A DNA stretch of 64,000 nt from Styela clava (taxonomy: Eukaryota > Chordata > Ascidiacea > Stolidobranchia > Styelidae): positions 4,742,001-4,806,000 of the forward strand of contig NC_135264.1 of assembly GCF_964204865.1 (NCBI RefSeq), in the 5' to 3' direction. This document shows positions 32,794 to 44,844 of this stretch, in pieces. Position 1 is the first letter of the stretch. Each line of letters begins with the position of its first letter. The translations under genes and the position numbers were made by a program. The notes beneath the pieces are model-generated. The model was not told where the DNA came from. It ran no database searches and worked only from the letters and a program-made list of their open reading frames with translations.

Positions 32794-33625
32794 CAGTGGT
32801 CAGCAAACTTCATGTACTTGCGGGCCAAATATCAACTTTTTTTGGAACGCGCGGGTCACATAATTCCGCCTTCGAAGAATCGCCACAATAAACTTCAAAT
32901 TATGGCGCATTTTGCATTCTATTATTGCGTTAAAAGCCTGCTACAATAAAAATGTGTATGTGGCCTCTTTTGATATACTATCCAACAAAACATTGTTTTT
33001 ATTTACTTATTATCAATGTGAAGGATGGTGTTTTTATGGCAACTTTCATGGCAAAATCCCTTAATATCTACGATGCTGACTCGGCATATTTATTATACCT
33101 TCCAAGTGTAATGCAATTAAGATAAAGCTGCTCCCAGCAATATGAGCTTCCGAACGTGCAGATTACACGTTTTGTACTGTCGCACAAATGAGCTGTGGCG
33201 CAATTTCACGGTCTCGGGGTCAAATTTTTGACACGTTTCGTAACGAAATTAACATTAAATTCCCTAATATCTGCGATGCAGACTGGGCATATCGAGCAAA
33301 CTGGTTTTGAAATGTGCAAGAAAAAAAAATTTTTTTCGCCCAAGCACTTTGAAATGGTCGACCTTTGTCACGAACTTCCCTTCGTTTCCCAGACAATTTT
33401 ACATTTTATAAATCGATGTTAACTCGAATGACGTACAACTGACGCTACTTATTACAAAACAAGCGCCGTACACCAGCACTTGTTAAAACATAAATCCGTG
33501 TAAAAACAATAATAAATTTAGGAATAAATTTTGTTTTATGTATTAAATGTTGGTTCGTTCGAGGGCCGCAATAAACTAGCTCGCGGGCCGCATTTAGCCC
33601 GCTGGCCGCAGTTTGCCGACCCCTG
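32794..33625 (+). mobile_element. hAT element, copy A of unit 3 (longer form)
   Basis: 832 bp with the TTGTAGAT duplication (32786-32793, 33626-33633). The left end has one change (CAGTGGTCAGCAAAC). It keeps about 55 bases (around 33180-33236) missing from units 1, 2 and 4. The inverted copies B retain a recognisable version of part of this stretch, so the longer form is probably the older one. Confidence 0.88.
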
Positions 33626-33974
33626 TTGTAGATGATCAGGTAAACCATCAGGTTCACCAGTCTTTCAGAAAGTAAAATTTGATCAATCTAAAATAGAAAT
33701 GATTCCATGAAATAAAGTAGAGAATTTTTCAAGTTCAGTAATGAGCGAAAAGTCCTATAAAAAATCATGACACTGTAGTAATAGTTAACTAGAAACGAGA
33801 GTGAACCAGCTCATTCAAATGATATTTAAATATCCAGGGACATGTCAAAATTTACGATTGTTTGCTTTCGTACAGTTGCACAAGTAATTTTCAAAAGGCT
33901 ACGATAAAAGTAATGGCTAACCAAAGGGTCGCGTGCTGGTATTCGCCACAAAAATAAAATGTTCAATTCCCACT
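33626..33974. other. Degenerate repeat DNA after hAT copy A, unit 3
   Basis: Counterpart of 967-1329; gypsy remnant then AT-rich DNA. No gene seen. Confidence 0.45.
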
Positions 33975-34868
33975 TTTTGAAAGGGAGTATAAGTACTTTT
34001 CTACAAATGGAAGACAGGAAGGCAAGTTGGTCCAAACAACATTACAGCACGCTTTCTTAAATCAGTTGCTGATCTCCCTGTGCCATGTTTAGTTGAATTT
34101 TTCAATTGTTCAATTTTGTTCGAAATTTTTCCTGCATGATGTAATAAATATATCTCAAATTGGTTTAAAAATAATCTATCTACATCGCATGCTATTTTGG
34201 ATTCAATATCATATATCTATGATAAACTAGAAAGGATAATGTTTAAAAGTGCAACATTTTGAGATCTAAGGAAGGCCTTCGATACCGTAAATCATGACAT
34301 CCCAGTTTACAAGTTGAGACACTTCGGTATTAGGGGTATAGCGAACAAATATACTTATAGTTATTTAAGTAATATATTTCAGTAGGTTCAAGTGGGGTCG
34401 TATTCTTCCTCTCCTTTACCAGTGACTCACGGAGTTCCTCAAGGTAGTTGTTTGGATCCACTGCTTATTTTAGTATATATTAATTACATATCTTATCGCT
34501 CCTCATTCTTTTCCAAATTGATTACTGAAGATACTAATCTCTTTTACAGCGACAAATCTTGTGCAGACTTCCTATTTAGAGTGAATTCTGAAATTGCGAA
34601 AATATCTAATTGGATGAGGTTCAATAACCACACCAACGCAAATCTAAAAATGGTATCGCAATCCAAATTAATGATAAAGAACTTGAAAATGTTTATTCCT
34701 ATAAATATCTTGGCGTATACATAGGTAGCAAAATGAAATGAGATGTTCACTTATCCAAATTAGCCGTTAAATTATCCAAGTCGGTTCGAATACTATACAA
34801 GCTTAAAATTTACATCGCCAATAACACTACGGATGATTTACTGCTCCTTATTTCAGAGCCATATCCAA
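33975..34868 (+). pseudogene. Jockey/CR1-like LINE RT relic, unit 3
   Basis: HGVPQGSCLDPLLILVYIN is in the open stretch 34392-34724; the catalytic box is again ITEDTNLF, lacking both aspartates. Upstream a deletion near 34137 removes part of the fingers. It ends abruptly at about 34868, where other units continue. Confidence 0.72.
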
Positions 34869-35962
34869 TTGAGTTGTTTTTTGGATTCAATTCGATCTGA
34901 CAAGAATTTGGTATTAAAATCCATTGTCTGCTTATTGAAGGAGTGCAAATCAGCGTTTCACTCCGTTAACGTGTGTTTTATAACACGGTGGGAACACGTA
35001 GAGTAAGGTCGATTACCCCTATAATGTAACTGGTGAAATAGAAGTTGCACAAGATGTATGAGCATGATCGATGCTGTCGTCAGTTACAGTTGACAGATTG
35101 TGACTTTGCAGTTCTCGTGACTTTGGACTTCTCAGTTGTGACACCGCAGATCAATATTGGCATCATTTCCTTTATCTCGTGTACTTGCTTCGCAATATTA
35201 TTATCATGTGCCCGTTATGTTGTGTAAGGCTTTTCAAGCATGGTTGTGAACATTGGATCGGTTCGTATTCATGGTTTTGAGTGCCATTTATAGTTTTTTA
35301 ATTATGTTTCAAAATTCAGATAACTCAATGGTCATTTCGTCTGATCGACTTTTGTTTTAGTTTTCGTAATCCAAAATTAGTTCTAGAAAAACTCCGATAG
35401 ACAAAAGTAGATACCAGTTTTATTTTTAATTTATAAGCGGTATTATAATAATTATATTAGGTATTCGAATCAAAGTAGAGCCCCAGACTGCGGTTAGTTC
35501 ACCGGTATGTAGCCAACTAATAGCCTCCAGCAAGTTGTTTACATAACGAACGAGCGTATACCACTCAATTGCGAGGTCGGGGAAATCTGACAGCAGCATG
35601 TCTTGTCTCTTTATCAGAAAAACTAAACAAAAATGCCTTTCACATCAGACAGGGGTTGTGCAACATAGGATATCGCACTAAGTGATATCCCTATGCTAAT
35701 ATTTTGCAAGTGTGCTTGGCCCTTTTAGCGAATATTATAATGCATATTTGTTTTGTTAGAGTGGACTGTAAAATTTGCTTGAGAAAGTTATTATATAATA
35801 TCAATATTGAAAGTAACATATATATATATATATACGTGATATTTATTATATATGCATATTATCCTTGGCAGACTGTTATATCATCTATTTCATCCAAATT
35901 TTCTAATGAAGACAAATTTTAGCAATTGTTTGTAACTTTTTACTTTATGATAAATCTATATT
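34869..35962 (+). other. Non-coding region upstream of acetyltransferase copy 3
   Basis: Counterpart of 2940-4033 and very close to unit 1, including the ATATC/GATAT inverted repeat near 35670-35690 and a TA run (about 35820-35834). No gene seen. Confidence 0.45.
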
Positions 35963-38900
35963 ATGGCGTCGATAACAAATCTCACTTACAAACTTCTAAG
36001 CGTAAAACATCTATGCGCTGTCAGGAATTTGATCGAAGAACATTTCACATCTACATACTCATTGGGAGTATACTTAAATTGGACGAAAGAAGACCTGATT
36101 CCTGCATATTATTCTCGGATAGAAGTAATGGAGTGTAGCCTACTTGACAAAGATGCAAATGTTATTTTTTTAAATAACGAATATTTGCTCCTTCATTCAT
36201 ATTATATGTATAGGACTATGAGCATGAGGCAAAAATAACTCTCAAGTTTTATTTTTGATAAAATAGGCAAGGAAAACTTTTGGTAAATTTCGAACGAACC
36301 CCCGCCCCCCCCCCCCCCCTTTTGGATTTTTTTGAAAACAGAAAAAGTCGCCGATAACGCGTGCAATTGCTTTCTGCTAAAACCGCCGTATGTTTTCATC
36401 AAGGCGGTGTGTTATTTAGGACGTAATCGCCTTCTCGTTGGTATTTATTCTCTCTAAATCACAAATTTGTGCCACGGGAACAATTATAATTATTTTATTT
36501 TTGTACTCGCACGGAATTGTGAAAACTGAAAAAGCGTGCATTTGCCTTCTGCTAAAATCGCCGATTGTTTTCATCAGTGTGTTATTTAGGCCGTAAACGT
36601 CTTTACGTCGGTATTTATTCTCTCTAAATCACAAATTTGTGCCACGATAAACATGATGAATATTTTATTTTTGTACTTTGCAAGGAATTGTGAATTCGGT
36701 GAGAGTTATTATACGTTCATCGGCGGCGAGGTTCTAAACACAAATGAAGGAGTAAACCCGCGATCTAAATTTGACTGAAAATCGACAATATAAAATACTG
36801 ATAACAAAACCGTAAACAATAGGCTATAAGATTAGTTGAGTCCCGCGACAGTCTAAAAACGCTTTTCTAATCTAAAAACGCTTTTGAAAATCGCAAAATT
36901 TCGTGTGCTCACGGCACACATTATGTTTCCTCGCTGTTTAGGAACATACCGCCATTAAAATCGAAACACGGTTAATTGTGGGTGGGATCCATTACTTTAC
37001 AATTGTCGTCGAAAATTTTAGTGTTTTTAATTAACAAGGTTGAAAACGCGATTTTTTCCGTTAGTGATGATATATAAGATAATTAATCTGAAGTATATCC
37101 ATCAATTTTTATTCTACTGAAATAAATTTTACTCCATGAGGATTTACAATAGATTTACGGATTTTTCGAAAGCTTTTATCTTTAAAAATAATCGGAGTGG
37201 CAGCATTGCGATTGAACGGAGTCAATGTTACAAGCACATCTCAAACTTGTCGAATTTGCAAAATAGAAAAAATACGGATCAAAACAATATATAATAGGGC
37301 AGTTTACCACACATTTTTATGCGGAATTCCGTGGTGTTTTAGAGTGGCTCTTGTTTTGTCGGCGCAACTGCAAGTTAAATTGAAGACAATTAAATTAATA
37401 AAGCAGGACATTTTAAATATGCACTTATCGGTCATGAATTGGTTACCTTGCGCAAGAGAAAAATCATTTTTCGTTAGAAAAGTCGGCTCTTCTAACAAGT
37501 GACGTAATCGCGGCGACTGTTCGGCGTGGATTTCGAGGCGGTGAATTTGTATTTTTTATTTACTGTTATACTTTTTATCTATTTTCATTGTATGAAGTAA
37601 AATTGTACTAAACGTGATTTTGTATCAGATATCGAGATTTTACTAACGGCAATAACGAGGTCACAAGATTGCAAAAATACGTATCAAAATTAAATATACC
37701 AGGCAGCTTATCTTATTGTTTTATGTCCACGGCAGTAATGTTTTCATTTTGACGTAGAAAGTCGAGACCGCGAGTTGCGTTGGGGACAATAAAATTAATA
37801 TATACGTAAGGACATTTTAGAATCTCGTAGTTGTCATGAATTGAATATTTTACGCAACAGAAGCTGAAAAGGCGGCTCTATTAACGAGCGCGTGATCGCG
37901 GTGACTGTTACAGACGTAATTTCCAATTTTGACCCCCCCCCCCCCTTTTATAAATCCTGGCTGCGCGCCTGATTAGAATATCATTAGCAAGAACAGTTAT
38001 CTATTTTCTGTTAGTGGGAAAACATTCCACAATAAATGCGGGGTCTTTACTTCACCTGTCCAAGCCTCATTTTTGCTCCAAAGAATTTCATAAAGTTCAT
38101 AATAAATCACCTGTTATTGTAATCTTTAGAAAACTAGAGACTAAATAGTAGTTCTCTTAAATTAAATTTAATTGAACTAGGTGAGCAACTAACTGCAAGA
38201 GCAATAGTCAAAGTAAAAATTTCAATTAATTAATATTAATACGTTTATTTATTATTCTATGATAGGTTAATTACACAATATATTCATGGTAAACATGGAA
38301 TATATACTACATAAATTGTTTGCTAATTTATCGACTACGTTGTTAATACCAGTATCAGTAAAATAAAATAATCTGTATTTATTTTACCAAATTAGTTCAA
38401 TGAATTGATCTCCTAAATATTTTCGTCTTGAGAACATTGAGTGCTTTTATATAAATATAATACTCTATTTCATTTCAGTTTTTCTTAAGCCAAGGAAATT
38501 CACTCGGGGCATTCAGTGATAAAGATGCTAAATTACGTGGAGTTGTCATCAATGTGGAACACGACGATAATGAAGGAATAAAATATGATAAAGCACTACA
38601 TATCAGTGAAAAGACAGATACTATAAATCGGGTAGAAAATATATTTTTAACTTCAATTTACTTTGAATCTTCTTTTGCGATATTGCCCGTTAATGTATTA
38701 AATTAAAAAATACATATGTTTATATGTGTAAAGCTCATGGTGGCAATTGGAATGAATCAATTATCTGACATTCTTGAAACCAAAAAATTTTGGGAGATGA
38801 GAATGGGAACTGTGCATCCAAGTTACAGAAGGAAAGGACTATTGCCTGAACTTACAAAAAGGTAAGATCAGTGAATGTACTTATAGTGATACAACTTTTT

Positions 38901-39173
38901 TTGAACTTATTATCATCATATCGATATTAAAACTTTACTATTTTCTTGAAATTTAGATCTACAGTTCTTGCCAAACAAAGGGGAATTGAGAAACTTGTAG
39001 CATGTCAAACATATAATAAAGCTCTGGAAGAACCTTCGAAAATGGACGGATTTGAAGTAATCAGACACATTGAATTGAAAAACTATCTCGACCCCGTCAC
39101 AGGGCAAAAAGTTTTTTCGGGGATGAAACCACCAAATGACGTGCAAGTTTTAATCGCTAAAACTTTGACTTAG
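35963..39173 (+). CDS. GNAT (arylalkylamine N-acetyltransferase-like), copy 3
   Basis: Exons 35963-36124, 38479-38688, 38734-38861, 38957-39173; same sizes as copy 2 and no stop. Intron 1 is 2354 nt because of the insertion at 36292-37971. Intron 2 is 45 nt and its donor is GTTAAT, weaker than GTAAAT elsewhere. Private changes include F-F-L-S-Q at the start of exon 2 and L-L-P-E-L-T-K in exon 3 (others read L-M-P-E-L). The acetyl-CoA loop reads VHPSYRRKGLL. Frame is intact, but the large intron insertion and weak donor could lower expression. Confidence 0.65.
36292..37971. mobile_element. Unclassified 1.7-kb insertion with poly-C tracts in intron 1
   Basis: Present only in unit 3; it replaces about 180 bases of intron. 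It has C runs at about 36300-36319 and 37932-37945. The right end, TCCTGGCTGCGCGCCTG, looks like the terminus of a widespread hAT-like MITE class; the matching left end is missing. Inside, a segment of about 170 bp is tandemly duplicated (about 36352-36521 and 36522-36692), and a diverged second duplication spans about 37220-37550 and 37640-37920. The 101-codon frame at 37197-37502 lies in the latter and is not convincing. Confidence 0.55.
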
Positions 39174-39180
39174 TGAGATC

Positions 39181-40904
39181 ACGCGAGCTAATTTGTTGCG
39201 GCTCTCGAACGACCTGACATTTAATACATACAACAAAAAATTGATCCTAAATTTATTATTCTACTACACTAGTCTTTACACGGATTTATGTGTTAACAAG
39301 TGCAGCTGTACGGCACTTGTTTTGTAATAAGTAGCATCAGTTGTATGTCGCTCGAGATGATTTTGAATTTTAAAAAAAAAAGTTAAAAATGTCTTGGAAA
39401 CGGAGGGAAGTTTGCGACGAGAGTCGAACATTTTGGTAAAATTCTAAGAGAATACATTTGTTCCATGCGATGGTATGGCATTTCTCCAGTTGAATTTAAG
39501 GTCGTATACTTCGATGAAGTTTGATTCAAATTGATCAATATGGCTTTTGAATTTATTAAGAACCTTATTTTGTATTTCCTGTATATCCCATGCATTTATG
39601 AAACTATTGTTCCTATCTAGACGGATTTTTAGGTTTATTATCTCCAGTATTAAATTGCGAAAATTTCCATCACCACTGTATTGTTATGGCCCTCGTATGT
39701 ATTTAAAAAAATATTTTGTCGTTCAATGTTTAGCAAGTTTCCGGTTATGGCTTGTACACTTCGGGTGATGGAATTATGAATTTTTATATACGTAGGACAC
39801 GAGAGAAAGATGTGCGGAGTTGTATCGACGGCTCTTTTATAGAGTTTGCATGCTGGTGTTTGGAGCTGCGGGGTTCCGAAGTTTCTCAGCAGGCCGTAAA
39901 TCCATTTGCGATGTCTCAACAAATATGCGTCGCGTTTAATTCTATACGACACTTCGCGTTCTTGGTTTGTGAAAAGTGACTTTAAATTGGGTTCTATATA
40001 GTTTAAATTCAAATAGTTTTTCTTAACCAATCAGTATTATCTTGATTGTTTTCATACAATCTATCTTGTAGTTTATGATAGATTGATCTCAATGTCAAAT
40101 CTTGCCAATCGTCGGGTTCTAAATTCAATATCTGGTTAATGTTCAAAATGTGTTGCCAGTGGGCGTCGATTTGAATCGCATGAGGAAAAGAGTTGCAGTA
40201 TATAGATTTTTTTATTGTTTCAAGCCTCAAACCGAGAGTGTATAAACCCTCGAAATGCCAGAATTTGCTTGGTTCTTTAATATTGTAGATAGTTGCTAAT
40301 TTCTGGAATAGGCATGCATATGACTTTAGCTTCATGTCGACCATACCGATTCCGCCCTTCCTTATGGGTAGGAGCATTCCAAAGTGCTTGGACGCGAGAA
40401 CATTTTTCGTTCTTTTGCATTCCAAAACCAGTTTGCTCGATATGCCCGGTCAGCATCGCAGGTACTAATTAAGGGAATTAATGTTAAACTCGTTATGAAA
40501 CGTGTCATCAAAAATTTGTCATCTGAGCGACAGTGCAAAACGTGTAATCTGCACGTTCGGAAGCTCAATATGCTTTATCTAAAACGCATTACACTTAGAA
40601 TAAATTTCGTACTCGCTTGTCAGATCGTCATTTGGACGACCGCGGGCAATGTGCCATAGAAACATCATCCTTTACATTGATAATAAGTAAACAAAAACGA
40701 TGTATTGTTTGATAAGATATGATAAAAGGCCACATACATATACGTCTCATTCTTGCAGGCTTTTAACACAGCAATAGAAGGTGCGAATGCACTATTATTT
40801 GAAGTTTAATGTAGTGATTGTTCGAAGGCGGAAATATTGCGGCCCGTGCGCTACCGGAAATGTGTATATTTGGCCCGCAAGTACATAAAGTTTGCTGACC
40901 ACTG
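39181..40904 (-). mobile_element. hAT element, copy B of unit 3, left end deleted
   Basis: Begins 7 bp after the acetyltransferase stop codon, inside the element: the first about 30 bp and the 8-bp flank are missing. The right end is the complement of CAGTGGTCAGCAAAC, followed by CTCTATAT. Contains the LINE fragment. Confidence 0.78.
39433..40374 (-). pseudogene. L1/Tx1-like LINE fragment, unit 3
   Basis: The same fragment as 5968-6924, open in two pieces (40425-40009 and 40030-39650) because of a frameshift near 40020. It has a deletion of about 15 bp at the T-rich left end. The cysteine motif reads CKLYKRAV, so its second Cys is lost. Confidence 0.72.
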
Positions 40905-42269
40905 CTCTATATGGAGAACGGCATAACCACGCTAACTCGTGATTTTGCCCAGTCCGCGTGCGACTTAATAATGCATTAGAAAATATAGCCTACGTATTTT
41001 TCTCATTCCCGCCTCAAAAGTGAACATTGTGTTTTTAATTATGCTTACTGCATTTCGATAATTGAAAAAGAAAACATTTACGTTGAATTATCTTTATGTT
41101 TTAGAATAAACCCAATGCCTCGTCCATTGTCAAATATTTTTGAAAACATTTTTATTAATATATGTAAATTGAATTGAATATTTACAAGAATTTGTTACTA
41201 TATAGCCTACTGACAGTGAGAAAAGATTAATTTCTTTATCTTCCAGATGCTGTGAAATTTCCTAATAGTTTTCAATCTCAGCATTCATACAGGTTAAATA
41301 TTATACAATATTTTACAATATTTAACTCCCTTCTAATCTATAAGTTTCCGCTTACCAAGTATTACTTATTGCTATTAAAAAACATTACAAAAATTGGTGA
41401 TATTTTAAAAATTTGTAGTTCTATGTTGCAGTTAGTATAATAAATAAATTACGCAGCTTCTGATTGCTTGTCGATGGTTTTCATAGTCTTCACTGTCGTG
41501 ACATTGAGTTATTATTGGACTTGGAATGGGTCGATTTTCTAAATTGTTGGTATTTTTGTAAGAAAAAAGCTCCTGACTGTAAGCAAATGACCAAGCAAGT
41601 TTCTATTTTTCGTACGTCAAGATGGTTATTACTTTTATTTGTTCAAATTTTCTCATGTGGGTCTTTGGGACACGATATTTCACCCCTAATGGGACACAGG
41701 GAATTGGAGGGGCGGAGAGAATTTGGAGGGAAACCACAATACTAAGCGCAAAATCGTTTTTAATGCGAATTCGTTTGCATACTTTTCCAATTAAAAGAAA
41801 ATTGTTTTTCTTAGTTTCACTATAACTGAAGGGCTATTACCAGTCACATGGTGTTTTCACTTGTGTATAAATTATTTGATCATAATGTGATTTCTACCTA
41901 CTAAAATACCACTACAAGTAGGCTATCTCTGTGCTCTGCGAAAACTAACTTTTGTAGTAGGTTGACAGGCCGTCTAACGTTCAGAAAAGGGTTGATCTAT
42001 TATACTTTCGGCAGTTTCACGAGACTGCGAGTCGTCGTAAAAATGTTATAGACACAGAAAAATAAATTTTCAAATATTCCCAGGAGAAACCAATTGGATG
42101 ACAGTTACGTTGTCTTCAGTTTTACCAAATTAAATCAAAATGAACTAGATTTCGAATGCGCGTAATGTGTACCTTGGTCGTATTTTTGGGTTGATGAACA
42201 GTGGGGAACCACGAGTGCTAAAAGCCTCCGAAAGGGTGCCACGGACCATGAAAGGTTTGAGAACCACTG
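40905..42269. other. Non-coding spacer, unit 3, ending in a hAT terminus
   Basis: Counterpart of 7438-8826, with the hAT terminus GGTTTGAGAACCACTG at 42254-42269. Its variants match unit 5 (61610 onward) rather than units 1 and 4. No gene seen. Confidence 0.45.
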
Positions 42270-42369
42270 ATCTGGAGTACGTAAGGTTTTATCGTACCGG
42301 TTAAACATGTATTTGATAATTGCTCTCTTGTTTTATTGTCATATACTCATATGACATTTTATTAAATTT

Positions 42370-42512
42370 TGCCGAGAATTCATTGATTCATAATTTATTC
42401 AAACCTGTATTTTTGATTGCAAGATCTGGATTGTGTATCATAGGCTTAAGCATTTGTTAAATCGTTCGATTGAACTTTTCCACTTGTCCATCAGAACGAG
42501 GGTAATTTCGAA
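42370..42512 (-). pseudogene. Ty3/gypsy integrase stub, unit 3
   Basis: Only the end of the integrase core remains (SDGQVEKFNRTI-like region, about 42440-42512). A deletion then joins it to the LINE tail, removing most of the integrase core and all RNase H. Confidence 0.6.
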
Positions 42513-43083
42513 GTTTTAGAAACAATTAGAGTAATAAAGAATAGTGGATAATATATATTTATTAATACATAATGAAGGAAATTAATCATCAAATATGCTT
42601 TTGTTTTAGGTATAGGATTTATATATACCAGTACCGGTATATGCGAGTTGCAGTTCTACAGCAAAGAAATAACCATGCAAAAGACTGAATGCTCATGATA
42701 TTCAAGATTATACATCAACGAATAGTGATATTGACAATGCCGTTCGCATTGCAGCATGGTAGACAATACAGTGCAAGTCAATATAGGGGTTTTGCAGTAT
42801 TCATCTTTTCACAAATCTGACACAGTTAGTCCTAACAAAAGCCAAATTTCTGACATAAACAAGCATCAAGGTAAAGATTTTTTAATGCTTGTTTGAATAG
42901 AATATAATTTATAGAACTAATTGAATCAGGAAGCGTATTCCATACTTTCACACCCACAAATTTTATAGTGTTTTGTGTAAATTTAGCAGAGTAACGAGTT
43001 ACATAATAAGAGCTGCTGGTAGAGTTACATAATAAGAGCTGCTGGTAGTCAACCCACGTTTTACGTTCTTTCAAGTCAAACGA
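42513..43083 (-). pseudogene. LINE C-terminal fragment, best-preserved copy
   Basis: Open minus-strand frame 43074-42832 with SSYYVTRYSAKFTQNTIKF and VGVKVWNTLPDSI, the conserved end of Jockey/CR1-type ORF2. A 26-bp exact tandem duplication lies at 42996-43021 and 43022-43047; it is shared only with unit 5. Inserted between gypsy RT and RNase H. Confidence 0.68.
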
Positions 43084-43693
43084 ACTAAAGACGATGCTAT
43101 GGTGGCATAACCAGGCACATAACGCCTATAATAGTTGGTAGTTTCCAAGAAACTTCTAACATCTGATACTCCTTGAGGCGTTTTCCAATCCACTATTGTT
43201 GCGACATTGTGAGGATCACAGCAAACTCTTTCGAAAGAAATTTTGTATCCAAGGTAGGTTACTGATCGATGGAACAACTGACATTTTTTCGATTTAAGTT
43301 TCAAACCAGCACCGCGAAATTGAATGAGAACTTTCTTCAAACTGCTCAACGGCGCGTCAATATCTGATCCGAGGGCTGAAACATCATCCAAATAATTTGA
43401 ACAACCTATCCCGATTTTTCCGCCCATCACTCGGTCCATCATCCGCTCAAACGTTGCAAGCGCATTGGACAGGCCAAACGGCATGACTACAAATTGGTAG
43501 TGTCCATTTTCAGGGAGACTGAGAACACATTTCTCTCTGTCAGACGGATCTAATTCTACCTGCCAGTATACACTAGCCAAGTCAAGCGCGAGTTTACCAC
43601 CCAGACCAACAAAAATGTCCTTAAAGTCTCACAGCAAAAAAAAAATTGTTAATACTGGTGAGCCGAAAGTCCCTCAGTCGAGGTAATCAAATC
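43084..43693 (-). pseudogene. Ty3/gypsy RT, best-preserved copy (unit 3/4 junction)
   Basis: A continuous minus-strand frame from 43580 to 43071 covers the RT: LASVYWQVELDPSDREK, FVVMPFGLSNALATFERMMD, the catalytic NYLDDV box, GLKLKSKKCQLF, VTYLGYKI, VDWKTPQGVSDVRSFL and YYRRYVPGYATIASSLVRLT. This is the standard gypsy RT thumb and connection. Further upstream the frame breaks near the A run at 43635-43645 and the hAT element begins. Confidence 0.85.
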
Positions 43694-43701
43694 TTGTAGA
43701 T

Positions 43702-44480
43702 CAGTGGTCGGCAAACTTCATGTACTTGCGGGCCAAATATCAACTTATTTGGTAGCGCGCGGGCCGTATAATTCCGCCTTCGAAGAATCGCCACAATGAA
43801 CTTCAAATTACGGCGCATTCGCACCTTCTATTATTGCGTTAAAAGCCTGCCGCAGTGAGATTTGTATGTGGCCTCTTTTGATATACTAACCAACAATACA
43901 TTGTTTTTATTCACTCATTATTATCAATGTGAAGGATGGTGTTTTTATGGCAACTTTAATGTCAAAATCCCCTAATATCTAGGATGCTGACTCGGCATAT
44001 TTATTATAACTTCCAAGTGTAATTCATTTAAGATAAAGCTGCTCCCAGCACTATGAGCTTCCGAACGTGCAGATAACACGTTTTGTACTGTTTCGTAACG
44101 AGATTAACATTAAATTCCCTAATATCTGCGATGCAGACTGGGCATATCGAGCAAACTGGTTTTGAAATGTGCAAGAAAAAAAAATATTTTTCGCCCAAGC
44201 ACTTTGGAATGTTCGACCTTTGTCGCGAACTTCCCTCCGTTTCCCAGACAATTTTACATTTTATAAATCGACATTAACTCGAATGACATACAACTGACCC
44301 TACTTATTACGAAACAAGCGCCGTACACCAGCACTTGTTAAAACATAAATCCGTGTAAAAACAATAATAAATTTAGGGATAATTTTTGTTTTATGTATTA
44401 AATGTTGGGTCGTTCGAGGGCCGCAATAAATTAGCTCGCGGGCCGCATTTAGCCCGCTGGCCGCAGTTTGCCGACCCCTG
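43702..44480 (+). mobile_element. hAT element, copy A of unit 4
   Basis: 779 bp, duplications TTGTAGAT at 43694-43701 and 44481-44488; near-identical to 180-958. Confidence 0.9.
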
Positions 44481-44844
44481 TTGTAGATGATCAGGTAAAC
44501 CATCAGGTTCACCAGTCTTACAGAAAGTAAAATTTGATCAATCTAAAATAGAAATGATTCCATGAAATATAGTAGAGAATTTTTCAAGTTCAGTAATGAG
44601 CAAAAAGTCCTATCAAAAATCATGACACTGTTGTAATAGTTAATTAGAAACGAGAGTCAACCAGCTCATTCAAATGATATTTAAATATCCAGGGACATGT
44701 CAAAATTTACGATTGATTGCTTTCGTACAGTTGCACAAGTAATTTTCAAAAGGCTACGATGAAAGTAATGGCTAACCAAAGGGTTGCGTGCTGGTATTCG
44801 CCTAAAAAATAAAATGTTCAAATCCCACTTTTTGAAAGGGAGTA
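44481..44844. other. Degenerate repeat DNA after hAT copy A, unit 4
   Basis: Counterpart of 967-1329. No gene seen. Confidence 0.45.

Larger units (their letters stand above)
32612..43521. repeat. Tandem array unit 3 (10.9 kb)
   Basis: Differs from the others by a 1.7-kb insertion in the acetyltransferase intron 1, loss of the left end of hAT copy B, a deletion after the LINE RT relic (junction about 34869), and a deletion joining the gypsy integrase end directly to the LINE tail (about 42512). The last is shared with unit 5. Confidence 0.88.

Noticed and set aside
37197..37502. 101-codon open frame in the unit 3 intron insertion with a CxxC pair
   Set aside because: It lies in a duplicated block whose other copy does not keep the frame; probably chance.
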